Shown in pieces: positions 16,718 to 24,462 of a stretch of 64,000 nt of DNA. The notes beneath the pieces were generated by a model. The model saw only the letters and a program-made list of their open reading frames with translations, was not told where the DNA came from and did no database searches. Origin of the DNA: Ralstonia soli (GTDB lineage Bacteria; Pseudomonadota; Gammaproteobacteria; Burkholderiales; Burkholderiaceae); contig NZ_JAMXHT010000002.1 in NCBI RefSeq assembly GCF_023955655.1, positions 1 to 64,000 on the forward strand, read 5' to 3'. A program made the position numbers and the translations under genes. Position 1 is the first letter of the stretch. Every line of letters begins with the position of its first letter.

Positions 16718-17926
16718 TTAGAGCATCAGAGCGGTCTTGGCGATGATGCCCAGCTGCACTTCCGCTGCACCGCCGAAGATCGTATAGGCGCGGCTGTTCA
16801 GGAACTCCGGCAGCAGGGTGCCAACCAGGGCGCTGTCGGCATGATCGGCGTAGGGCGTCACGCTGGCTTCGTCTCGCCAGCGCAGGCCTTCCAGGCCAAG
16901 CAGTTCCACGCCGAGTTCTGCCACCGCCTGCTTGAGCCGGCTGGCGCGCAGCTTGAGGATGGATGAGACCGGGCCCGGGCTCTGGCCGGGCGCCAGCCTG
17001 CCGAAGGTCTTGAGTTCCAGCATTTCGAAGGCATCGAGGTCGGCACAGACTTCGCCGAAGCGCGCTTCGAGATGGGGGTCCAGGCGCGCGCCGTCATCGC
17101 ACGTGCTGCCGGCGCGAACCGCCGCCATCGCATCGCCCACGCGCTTGAGCTGGCTGCGCAGGCGAGGGCTGAAGATGCCGGCGCCGCGCTCGAACTCGAG
17201 CAGGTACTTGGCGCAGTTCCAGCCCGCGTTTTCGGCGCCGATGCGGTTGGCCTGCGGCACGCGTACGTTGTCGAAAAAGACCTCGTTGACGTCGTGATCG
17301 CCGCCGATGGTGTCGATCGGCCGCACCGTAATGCCAGGGCTGTTCATGTCGATCAGCAGGAAGCTGATGCCGTCCTGCTTCTTGCCTTCGGTGCTGGTGC
17401 GGACCAGCGCGAACATGCGGTTGGCGTGGTGCGCGTGGGTGGTCCAGAGCTTGGAGCCGTTGAGCACGTAGTCGTCGCCATCGGCCACGGCGCGCATCTT
17501 CAGCGATGCCAGGTCGGAGCCGGCGCCGGGTTCAGAGAAGCCCTGGCACCAGTAGTCTTCGCTCGACAGGATGCGGGGCAGGTGCTCCTGCTTCTGCGCC
17601 TCGGTGCCGAACTTGAGGATGACGGGGCCGACCAGGCGCACGCCCATCGGGTGCACGAGCGGCGCGCCTGCCAGTGCGCACTCCGTCTCGAAGATGAAGC
17701 GTTGCACCGGGCTCCAGCCGGTGCCGCCCCATTCCTTCGGCCAGAGCGGGACGAGCCAGCCGCGCCGCTGCAGGGCCTGCTGCCACGGGCCGGAGATTTC
17801 TGGCTCGGGGTACATGGAGCTCGTCAGGCGCTGGCCCAGACGCAACTCCGGTGTGAGGTGTTCGTTCAGGAAGGCTCGGACTTCGTCGCGGAAGGCGGCC
17901 AGATCGGGCGTGAGTTCGAGATTCAT
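16718..17926 (-). CDS. Acyl-CoA dehydrogenase, FAD-binding partner of a heteromeric pair
   Basis: This 402-residue ACAD has CQGFSEPGAGSDLASLKMRA (flavin/substrate loop, about residues 125-145), KLWTTHAHHANRMF and a C-terminal TIFGGAAEVQLGIIAK. It lies 8 bp after a second, divergent ACAD (17935-19116) that lacks the GAGSDL loop. Such adjacent pairs form alpha2-beta2 enzymes in steroid catabolism of Mycobacterium (FadE26-27, FadE28-29 type), oxidising steroid side-chain or ring-derived CoA esters. It is probably one half of such an enzyme. Which chain it oxidises cannot be told from sequence alone. Confidence 0.8.
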   Translation of the reverse strand: MNLELTPDLAAFRDEVRAFLNEHLTPELRLGQRLTSSMYPEPEISGPWQQALQRRGWLVPLWPKEWGGTGWSPVQRFIFETECALAGAPLVHPMGVRLVGPVILKFGTEAQKQEHLPRILSSEDYWCQGFSEPGAGSDLASLKMRAVADGDDYVLNGSKLWTTHAHHANRMFALVRTSTEGKKQDGISFLLIDMNSPGITVRPIDTIGGDHDVNEVFFDNVRVPQANRIGAENAGWNCAKYLLEFERGAGIFSPRLRSQLKRVGDAMAAVRAGSTCDDGARLDPHLEARFGEVCADLDAFEMLELKTFGRLAPGQSPGPVSSILKLRASRLKQAVAELGVELLGLEGLRWRDEASVTPYADHADSALVGTLLPEFLNSRAYTIFGGAAEVQLGIIAKTALML

Positions 17927-17934
17927 GGCAAGCC

Positions 17935-19116
17935 TTACGCGGTAACCAGGGAGTCAGAAGAGGCGGGTGCGTGATGATGGCCAGGCAAGAGCGTCTGGCT
18001 CTCGCGCCACGCATTGCTTTCCAGCAGGCGGCGGCCGAGCTCTGCGCTGTGCCAGGCGGTGGCGCCCCCGTGTTGCTGGAACGCAGTCAGCCTGCGGAAC
18101 AGGCCGGCCACCGGCGTCTCTTCGGAAACGCCCATGGCGCCGTGCAATTGCACCGATTCCTGTGCGACATAGCGTGCCGCACGGCCCACCTTGGATTTCG
18201 CCATGGAGGCTGCGGCCAGCACATCCGCGGTACCACCGTTCACACGCAGCGCCGCCAGTTCGGTGGCGGCCAGCGCTTCTTCACAGCACACGGCCATTTC
18301 CGCCAGGCGGTGTTGTACGACCTGGAACTTGGCGATGGCTTGGCCAAACTGCTCACGCTGGGTCGTGTAAGACACGGTTTGCTCCAGCGCGGCCTGCATG
18401 GCGCCGCAGGCTTCCCAGCACAGGGCAATCAGGCCTTCGGCCAGAACCCGGTGGAGGACGGGCGTGGCGTCGTCGGCGGTACCGAGCCGCGCGTCGTTGC
18501 TCACACGCACGCCTTCAAGGTAGACGTCGGCAGCCGCGCCGCCGTCTGCGGTCCGGCAGGCGTGCATGCTGAGGCCAACGCTTTGTGGCGAGACCAGGAA
18601 CACCGCGTGCGCAGCCGTATCGGGCAGCCTGGCGGAGACCAGCAGCGCATCGGCGCCATCCGCGCCCGCTGCCAGCGCCTTCACGCCGGTCAGGCGCCAG
18701 CCGTCTCCGTCACGCACGGCGCAGGTCTGTCGTGGTGCCCAGGGTGTGTGGCGGTGCGGTTCGTCGTGGGCCAGGGCGATGCGCTGCTCGCCGGCCATCA
18801 CGGCGGCCAGCCATGGCTCACGCTGGTCAGCGGTACCCAGCTCAGCCAGCAGGCGCGCGGCCAATAGCACGCAGCCGTAGTACGGCGCGTTGACCTGATG
18901 GCGGCCGAATGCGCGCATCAGCACGCCGGTGTCCACCGCGCCGCCGGCAAAGCCGCCATCGGCTTCCGGCAGCGGCAATGCGAGCCAGCCCATGTCGGCA
19001 AAGTGTTGCCAGAGTTCCGGCGCGGCCATGGGGGCTTGCGCGTCGTATTCCTTCGCCAGGAAGGCGAGGGCGCTGCTCTCCAGAAGCTGCTGCTCTTCGG
19101 TCAGGGAAAAATGCAT
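17935..19116 (-). CDS. Acyl-CoA dehydrogenase, second subunit of a heteromeric pair
   Basis: This 393-residue ACAD homologue starts MHFSLTEEQQLLESSALAFL; ATG 19116 is chosen because AAGGAAG sits about 7 bp before it, while the longer open frame upstream encodes only an unconserved leader. It lacks the usual GAGSDL loop (the stretch reads LAHDEPHRHTPWAPRQT) but keeps QESVQLHGAMGVSEETP in the C-terminal helical domain, the feature that completes the FAD site of a partner subunit. It therefore probably needs the downstream protein (16718-17926) for activity. It follows the RibBA-like gene by 79 bp. Confidence 0.8.
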   Translation of the reverse strand: MHFSLTEEQQLLESSALAFLAKEYDAQAPMAAPELWQHFADMGWLALPLPEADGGFAGGAVDTGVLMRAFGRHQVNAPYYGCVLLAARLLAELGTADQREPWLAAVMAGEQRIALAHDEPHRHTPWAPRQTCAVRDGDGWRLTGVKALAAGADGADALLVSARLPDTAAHAVFLVSPQSVGLSMHACRTADGGAAADVYLEGVRVSNDARLGTADDATPVLHRVLAEGLIALCWEACGAMQAALEQTVSYTTQREQFGQAIAKFQVVQHRLAEMAVCCEEALAATELAALRVNGGTADVLAAASMAKSKVGRAARYVAQESVQLHGAMGVSEETPVAGLFRRLTAFQQHGGATAWHSAELGRRLLESNAWRESQTLLPGHHHAPASSDSLVTA

Positions 19117-19195
19117 GGTCTCTTCCTTGTCTGCCTGCGCGCCCGGGTGGTGTCGGCCGCAGGCGGGATATGCGCGATCGGCAAGATCGGCGGGA

Positions 19196-20344
19196 TCATT
19201 CCGTGGGGGCCGCGGGCTGCCTCGTCCCGTCTGGCGGCAGGAACTCAACCGTTTCGAGGTCGAAGCCGGTGATGTTGCGGTAGGCCACCGGGTGGCTCAG
19301 CAGGCGCAGCTTGCGTGCGCCGACATCGCGCAGGATCTGCGCACCCACGCCAAGTGCCCGTTGTGCAAAGGCCGGGGGTGACGGCGGGGCTGAAGTCCCG
19401 AGCCGCGCGAGCTGGGCCAGCACATGCCCGGAGGTTTCGCGTTCGGCCAGCAGTACGACCACGCCGCGGCCTTCCGCGCCAATGCGTGCCAGTGAACGGC
19501 TCAGGTTCCAACTGGGAGGCTGGCTGTTGGCGGTGGCGTCTGCCATGTTGCCGCCGCCCAGGATCACATCACGCAGCACCTCCACGACCTGCACGCGGGT
19601 CAGCACCGGCTCGTCCGGGTCGATCTCTCCCATCACCAGGGCCAGGTGCACCGCATCGAGCGGTTCGTCGTAGTACGCGTGCAGCGCAAACCGCCCGTGG
19701 GGCGTCACCAGCTCGCTGGTGGTCGTGCGCCGCAAGGTGCGTTCGGCCAGCAGGCGGTGGTGGATCAACTCGCTGATGGCGGCGACGCGCAGCCCGTGCT
19801 GCCGTGCAAACGCGATCAGGTGCTGGCCGCGCAGCAGCTCGCCGGCATCGTCGAGCAGCATGGCATAGGCACCAGCGGCCTCGCGTCCAGCCAGCTTGGG
19901 CAGATCGGAGCAGGCCTCGGCAAAGCCGGCTCGCCTGAGCACGCCATCCGGCTGGGCCACCACCGGGAAAACGTGGCCTGGCTGCACCAAGTCTTCCGCT
20001 CGGCAATGGCGCGCCGATGCCACGCGCGTGGTCAGGGCACGATCCGCAGCGGAGATGCCCGTGCTGACGCCTTCGACGGCTTCGATCGAGACGGTATAGG
20101 CCTCGCGCTCGCGGCTGCCGGTGGCCATCCAGGGCAGCTTGAGCGCCTTGCGTTTGTCTTCGGTGATGGCCAGGCACACCAGCCCGCGTGCCTGCGCCGC
20201 CATGAAGTTGATATCGGCTTCCGACACGTGGTCGGCAGCCACCAGAACGCAGCCGGTTGCTTCATCGCTGTCTTCTTCGATCACGACCACGCGTTGCCCG
20301 CCACCGAGCGCGTGCAGTACCTCTGCGATGGGATCGGACTTCAT
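19196..20344 (-). CDS. RibBA-like protein with degenerate active sites (probable pseudoenzyme)
   Basis: This protein of about 382 residues shows the two-domain layout of riboflavin enzyme RibBA. The first half resembles 3,4-dihydroxy-2-butanone-4-phosphate synthase (INFMAAQARGLVCLAIT; GVSTGISAADRALT; PGHVFPV). Yet the catalytic acidic motif, normally DRENEGD, reads SDEATGC; the conserved GHTEA reads GFAEA; and the Glu of CEIMN is missing. The second half resembles GTP cyclohydrolase II but lacks the zinc-binding Cys-rich segment (normally near HSECLTGD and CDCG). It sits between an esterase and an acyl-CoA dehydrogenase, with an ATGA overlap to the esterase. Riboflavin synthesis is unlikely; a new role in steroid metabolism is possible but unknown. 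An ATG at 20350 is an alternative start. Confidence 0.7.
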   Translation of the reverse strand: MKSDPIAEVLHALGGGQRVVVIEEDSDEATGCVLVAADHVSEADINFMAAQARGLVCLAITEDKRKALKLPWMATGSREREAYTVSIEAVEGVSTGISAADRALTTRVASARHCRAEDLVQPGHVFPVVAQPDGVLRRAGFAEACSDLPKLAGREAAGAYAMLLDDAGELLRGQHLIAFARQHGLRVAAISELIHHRLLAERTLRRTTTSELVTPHGRFALHAYYDEPLDAVHLALVMGEIDPDEPVLTRVQVVEVLRDVILGGGNMADATANSQPPSWNLSRSLARIGAEGRGVVVLLAERETSGHVLAQLARLGTSAPPSPPAFAQRALGVGAQILRDVGARKLRLLSHPVAYRNITGFDLETVEFLPPDGTRQPAAPTE

Positions 20345-21279
20345 ACACATGCCTGATGCGCCGCAAACGCGTCGCGCAAGGCGGCAGCCGCGGTATTGAC
20401 GGCGGCTTCCGCGCCATCGAGCAGCCCGAGCATGCTCATGAAGCCATGAATCTGCCCGGGCCAGCGGCGCACCGTTACCGGCACGCCGGCCTGCTGCAGG
20501 CGCTGGCCATAGCGCTCGCCCTGATCGCGCAGCGGGTCGTATTCCGCCGTGATGATGGTGGCGGGGGCAACACCGGCCAGGTCGGGGTTGCGCAGCGGGC
20601 TCGCACGCACGTCACTGGCGTGTTGCGCATCACTGAGGTAATGCCGGCTGTACCAGCGCAGCATGTCGAGGGTGAGGAAGTTGTCTTGGGCAAACGTCTG
20701 CACGCTGCCGGATTCATCGGCGCAGTCCAGGTACGGATAGAGCAGCAACTGATGGCACAGCGCGACCGTGCCCCGCAACTGCTGGGCAGCCACGGCTGCC
20801 AGGTTGGCGCCTGCGCTATCACCGGCAACGGCCAAGGCGCCGCTGCGTGCACCCAGTTCTTCAGCATGGGTGGCGGCCCAGCGCACGGCGGCGCACGCGT
20901 CGTCGGCGGCGGCGGGAAACGGCGCCTCCGGGGCCAGGCGGTAGGCCACGGAAAGCACGATCGTGCCGGCGCGCTGTGCAAGCGAGCGGCAGAGGTTGTG
21001 GTGGGTTTCGATGCCGCAGGTGACAAAGCCGCCGCCGTGGAAGAACACCGTCAGCGGCCACGGGCCATCGCCGTGCGGAACATACAGATGCGCAGGCAGC
21101 GGACCGGCCGCACCGGGCATGGTCAGCGCGCGTTCTTGCGCCATGGCATCGCCGGGCGCGAATGGCGGCATCTGCGCCAGCATGGCGCGGTAGACCTCCG
21201 GCGACAGCGTGTCGAAATCGGGTTGCGGCATATGCGCCATGTTGTCGAGCAGCGCGCGGACTTGCGGATCGTGCGACAT
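20341..21279 (-). CDS. Alpha/beta hydrolase of the hormone-sensitive-lipase (Aes-like) family
   Basis: This 312-residue esterase has the oxyanion motif HGGGF (81-85), the nucleophile elbow GDSAG with Ser155, Asp248 in AEYDPLRD and His278 in GQIHGF. ATG 21279 follows AGGAAC at a good distance. Family members hydrolyse acyl esters and some lactones. It is not the HsaD/TesD carbon-carbon hydrolase, which lacks the HGGG signature. In this operon, removal of an ester or opening of a steroid lactone (for example after the Baeyer-Villiger enzyme) would fit, as inference. Its stop codon overlaps the start of the RibBA-like gene. Confidence 0.75.
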   Translation of the reverse strand: MSHDPQVRALLDNMAHMPQPDFDTLSPEVYRAMLAQMPPFAPGDAMAQERALTMPGAAGPLPAHLYVPHGDGPWPLTVFFHGGGFVTCGIETHHNLCRSLAQRAGTIVLSVAYRLAPEAPFPAAADDACAAVRWAATHAEELGARSGALAVAGDSAGANLAAVAAQQLRGTVALCHQLLLYPYLDCADESGSVQTFAQDNFLTLDMLRWYSRHYLSDAQHASDVRASPLRNPDLAGVAPATIITAEYDPLRDQGERYGQRLQQAGVPVTVRRWPGQIHGFMSMLGLLDGAEAAVNTAAAALRDAFAAHQACV

Positions 21280-21358
21280 CTTCGGTTCCTGATGAAGGTG
21301 TGGGGCGCAAACAAGCCGTCGCTCATGGCGCGGCTGGTCTGCCTGTGGACGGTGGAAG

Positions 21359-22177
21359 TCAGACGGCGAAGCTCGGTGCTTCGCCTTGCACGATGCGCTC
21401 GACGCGTGCCTTTGCGGCGGCCCGCGCTTCGTCGTGCGGCATGATCCAGAAGTCCCCCGCGGCAACGCCCGCGAGGATGTGTTGCGCCATCTCGTCGGCA
21501 GTCATCCCCTGTGCGATGCCGGTGCGCAGGGCGTGATTCATGTGGCTCACGCTGCCTGGCGCCTCGGTCGACAAGTTCTGTGCAATGCCAGTGGCTACCG
21601 GGCCGGGGCAGACCACCGACACCTTGAGCGGCAGGCCCGACGCCTGCACTTCCATCGCCAGCCCTTCGGTCAGGGCAACGACGCCCTGCTTGGAAATCGT
21701 GTACGGCGCCAGCCACGGACCGACTGCGAGCCCCGCCATCGAGGCGACGTTGACGATGTGGCCATGGCCTTGCGCGCTCATGCGCGGAACGAAGGCACGC
21801 AGCGCATGGATGACGCTCCACAGGTTGACGTTGAGCACACGTTCGTACACCCGCGTCTCCAGATCCCAGCACGGGCCGGTCGCCAGCACGCCAGCGTTGT
21901 TCACCAGCAGATCGACGTGGCCGAGGGTTTCGAAGCTGAAGGCGCAGAGTTGTTCGATCTGCGACGCATCCGCCACATCGGTGCGCAGGCATGCCACGGG
22001 GTGGCCGTAGCCCGCAGCTTCCGCTTGGACGCGCTCAAGTGCGGCAGCGTCCACGTCGGCCAGTACCAGGGCCCGACCCTGTTTGGCGAGGGCGAGTGCG
22101 AGCGCGCGCCCGATGCCGCCTGCCGCGCCGGTAATGACCGCTGTCGGAAGGGCTGCGTTGGCTTGGCTGGGTGGCAT
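21359..22177 (-). CDS. Short-chain dehydrogenase/reductase
   Basis: This 272-residue SDR has AVITGAAGGIG, Asp at the end of strand 2 (VLADVD, NAD type), NNAG, Ser in NVASMAG, YTISK as catalytic pair and VCPGPVATG. The C-terminal region lacks the usual DGG strand and instead ends with MTADEMAQHILAGVAAGDFWIMPHDEARA, a form found in SDRs acting on large hydrophobic substrates. AAGGAGA precedes ATG 22177. It is first in the six-gene minus-strand operon, with dyad site C about 96 bp upstream. Substrate unknown. Confidence 0.8.
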   Translation of the reverse strand: MPPSQANAALPTAVITGAAGGIGRALALALAKQGRALVLADVDAAALERVQAEAAGYGHPVACLRTDVADASQIEQLCAFSFETLGHVDLLVNNAGVLATGPCWDLETRVYERVLNVNLWSVIHALRAFVPRMSAQGHGHIVNVASMAGLAVGPWLAPYTISKQGVVALTEGLAMEVQASGLPLKVSVVCPGPVATGIAQNLSTEAPGSVSHMNHALRTGIAQGMTADEMAQHILAGVAAGDFWIMPHDEARAAAKARVERIVQGEAPSFAV

Positions 22178-22245
22178 ATGGGTCTCCTTTGTGATGTGCC
22201 GAGCATGAAGTGGCGCCGGATTGCATGACCGGCGCGCATGGCTTC

Positions 22246-22289
22246 TTTCTATCGGCGGACCCCATGCGAGACATCGTCCGTTTGAACGA
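22246..22289 (-). promoter_or_regulatory. Regulatory dyad (site C) and -10-like hexamer for the minus-strand operon
   Basis: On the minus strand the site reads TCGTT-caaacg-GACGAT (22273-22289), with the right arm perfect. A TAGAAA hexamer (minus strand, plus positions 22246-22251) begins 30.5 bp from the dyad centre, the spacing seen at other sites. The SDR start at 22177 is 96 bp away. Confidence 0.5.
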
Positions 22290-22437
22290 GGTGCATGCTG
22301 CTGCGCTGGACCACATTAGGGGCCAGGCCCCTGCAGAACGCGCGCGCGTTCCGCAGTTGAAAAGCGCGGGTATTGGAGTGAGGAGGATTCGGGCAAACCA
22401 CTAGCCTTCCCGTGCTGCCCTGCACAAGCACGACTTC

Positions 22438-22443
22438 TATAAT
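22438..22443 (+). promoter_or_regulatory. Putative -10 box of LuxR regulator 2
   Basis: A perfect TATAAT lies 86 bp before the chosen ATG of the LuxR gene. No good -35 hexamer is visible at 16-18 bp upstream, which would suit an activator-dependent or weak promoter. Confidence 0.4.
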
Positions 22444-22528
22444 GGCTCCAAAAAAATTGGGGAAGCGTGTCGCAAAAATAAAGAACGCCCTGCCACGTAG
22501 CACGGCGCAAATCTTGGAGACTACAAAT

Positions 22529-23716
22529 ATGTTGATGGAGGCCACCCACACCGATGGGCGGAGCGTCCGCGCCCAGTCGACGCCGCTGTCATTGACGGAG
22601 TTCGGCACACTGCTGGGGTCGATCTATCAAGGGGCAATGGACCCGGTGCCATGGGCCCGTGCGCTTGAGCTGATCCGCACGTATCTGTGCGCGAACTATG
22701 TATCGCTGATCCTGCGCCCGCCCGGGGCCGATCGGCTCTCGCTGGCGGTGCATGCCTCGCCTGAAGGCTATTCCACGCTGGAAGGGGACGCGATCTACAA
22801 CAGCTACTACTACGCGCTCGATCCGTTTGTCGGATTGCCCACGGACCGGCTGATCACGGTGGACGAGCACATCGGCGTCAACCAGTGGTGCAACAGCGAC
22901 TTCTATCAGCAGTTCGCCAAGCCGTCTGATGTGCGCTTCATTCTGGGTGCCGATATCACGACCGACGACGGCGCGGAATGCCGCTTGCGCATCTGCCGCG
23001 GACATGACGGCCCCGACTTCAGCGCCGAAGACAAGCTGTTCTGCAGCATGATCGTGCCGCATCTGCGGCGCGCGGTGGACTTGCATTCGCGCATGGACGT
23101 GGTGGAAACGGAGCGCACGCTCTACGCCTCGGCCATCGATCGGATGCTGGTCGGCATGGCCATCCTCGACCAGAACGGCGCCATCATCCGCACCAACTCG
23201 GCGGCCGATGAGATCCTGGCCGAGAAAGACGGCATCAGCCTCGTCAAGGGTGCGCTTGAAGTGAACTACGCGCAGGAGAACCGGCGCTTCCAGCGCGTGT
23301 TGCGCGAGGCCGTCTCCGGCTACTGCAGTTCAGCGCTGCCGGTGGTGGAGGCGATGTCGATCACGCGGCCTTCGGGCAAGGCGCGCTTTGGCGTGCTGAT
23401 CCGCTCGATTCCGCTGGGCGAGTGGTCGGAAGACAGCAAGAGCCGGCCGGCCTGCGTGATTTTCATTCGCGATCCGGAGCGCAAGTCGCAAGCCTCGCAG
23501 GAGGTCGTGCGCAAGCTGTTCGATTTCACGCCGGCCGAAACGCAGCTTGCGCTGCAGCTGGCTGACGGCCTCACGCTTGAAGAGGCGGCCGATGAACTCT
23601 GCATTGCCAAGAACACGGCGCGTGCCCATTTGCGGGCCATCTTTGCCAAGACCGGCGTGACGCGGCAAGCGACGCTGGTGCGCATGCTGCTGAGCAGCGT
23701 GGTGTCGCTGGGCTAG
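22529..23716 (+). CDS. LuxR-type transcriptional regulator 2 (TeiR-like)
   Basis: This 395-residue protein is paralogous to LuxR 1 at 7485-8639. The N-terminal sensing part includes WARALELIRTYLCANYVSLILRPPG and the block YYALDPFVGLPTDRLITVDEH; the C-terminal HTH is FDFTPAETQLALQLADGLTL followed by CIAKNTARAHLRAIFAKTGV. ATG 22529 is preferred because TTGGAGA at 22514-22520 is well spaced; the longer open frame upstream has no SD. Known LuxR-type steroid regulators such as TeiR activate steroid genes in C. testosteroni. I infer that this one, or its paralogue, binds the TAGTC-N6-GACGATG sites. It is followed by a strong terminator. Confidence 0.75.
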   Translation: MLMEATHTDGRSVRAQSTPLSLTEFGTLLGSIYQGAMDPVPWARALELIRTYLCANYVSLILRPPGADRLSLAVHASPEGYSTLEGDAIYNSYYYALDPFVGLPTDRLITVDEHIGVNQWCNSDFYQQFAKPSDVRFILGADITTDDGAECRLRICRGHDGPDFSAEDKLFCSMIVPHLRRAVDLHSRMDVVETERTLYASAIDRMLVGMAILDQNGAIIRTNSAADEILAEKDGISLVKGALEVNYAQENRRFQRVLREAVSGYCSSALPVVEAMSITRPSGKARFGVLIRSIPLGEWSEDSKSRPACVIFIRDPERKSQASQEVVRKLFDFTPAETQLALQLADGLTLEEAADELCIAKNTARAHLRAIFAKTGVTRQATLVRMLLSSVVSLG

Positions 23717-23745
23717 CGTCCTTTCTTTTTTTTGCCGTTCCAGAC

Positions 23746-23780
23746 GGCCACAGGCATGACGTGCCTGTGGCCTTTTATTT
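23746..23780 (+). terminator. Rho-independent terminator after LuxR 2
   Basis: An 11-bp perfect stem (23746-23756 with 23762-23772), a 5-base loop and TTTTATTT directly afterwards. It may also serve the convergent VOC gene ending at 23788. Confidence 0.8.
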
Positions 23781-23787
23781 TGCGCGC

Positions 23788-24141
23788 CTACTTGTTGTCC
23801 AACTTGGCGCTGACCACCAGCGGAAAACCCTGTGGTGTGGTCACCACCGCGCGCCACTCGTGTGGCCCCTTGGCCAGCGGTTCTGCCAATTGCGCACCTT
23901 GCGCCAGCAGACGCTCCAGCGCCTCTCGGATGTCCTCACCAGGCGCTACCGCAAAGGCCGGCGCCGGCTGCGCATGTAGCCGTTCTTCGCCCGCTACGAG
24001 ACCAATCGTCAGCGGACCGGCGTCCAGCGCGCAATAGCGCTCACCGTCTCTGAACTTCACGCTCAGCCCAAGGCCTTGCTCAAAGAACGGCAACGCGGCC
24101 GAGATGCTGTCAACCGGGTACAGCAGAAGCTTGCACTGCAT
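23788..24141 (-). CDS. VOC-fold (glyoxalase/dioxygenase superfamily) protein
   Basis: This 117-residue protein with a single beta-alpha-beta-beta-beta repeat pair starts MQCKLLLYPVDSISAALPFFEQGLGLSVKFRDGERYCALDAG and ends TTPQGFPLVVSAKLDNK, the usual VOC/glyoxalase arrangement. ATG 24141 is preceded by GAGGAAG. The metal ligands of glyoxalase I or bleomycin resistance proteins are not obvious, so catalysis is unproven. It is divergent from the luciferase-like gene. Function unknown; an epimerase, isomerase or ligand-binding role is possible. Confidence 0.65.
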   Translation of the reverse strand: MQCKLLLYPVDSISAALPFFEQGLGLSVKFRDGERYCALDAGPLTIGLVAGEERLHAQPAPAFAVAPGEDIREALERLLAQGAQLAEPLAKGPHEWRAVVTTPQGFPLVVSAKLDNK

Positions 24142-24462
24142 TTGAGTCTTCCTCACAGATAAGGCGCACGGGCGCCGCAATGACGAGGCACACGTGCCTG
24201 CCCGGCATGCCGCGTGCAGCAAGGCTCTGGCGATGGCACGTATGCAAAGGCGGTACGCCGTGCATGGCTTGCTGCGCTTTGGCGCACCACGGCACATGTT
24301 ATGGATCGCGCGCCGCTTCGCATAATCCAATCAGACGATGTTGCGAGCCTGTCTCCCGAACACACTGCTTGCATGCAGGCCCATGTCACTGCACCGCCGG
24401 CATCGCCAGAGGCGACGCGCCGGACGACGGCCTGGCTGAACAAATCCATCGGAGACACAGCA
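24142..24462. other. Divergent intergenic region, VOC gene / luciferase-like gene
   Basis: This 321-bp stretch has no supported gene; the plus frame leading into the luciferase-like gene is open but lacks a start with an SD. It contains dyad site D at 24323-24339. Confidence 0.45.
24323..24366 (+). promoter_or_regulatory. Regulatory dyad (site D) upstream of the luciferase-like oxidoreductase
   Basis: TAATC-caatca-GACGATG at 24323-24340 matches the consensus at all but one left-arm position. CACACT at 24361-24366 (fits xAxxxT) begins 30.5 bp from the centre. The gene starts 124 bp after the dyad. Confidence 0.6.

Larger units (their letters stand above)
22178..22528. other. Divergent intergenic region between the minus-strand operon and LuxR 2
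   Basis: This 351-bp stretch has no gene. It contains dyad site C (22273-22289), whose -10-like hexamer points to the minus strand, and a perfect TATAAT at 22438-22443 on the plus strand before LuxR 2. An A-rich tract (22448-22456) follows the TATAAT. Confidence 0.5.

Noticed and set aside
20341-21279. Assignment of the alpha/beta hydrolase as HsaD/TesD
   Set aside because: It carries HGGGF and GDSAG of the hormone-sensitive-lipase family, not the MhpC-type signature of meta-cleavage hydrolases.
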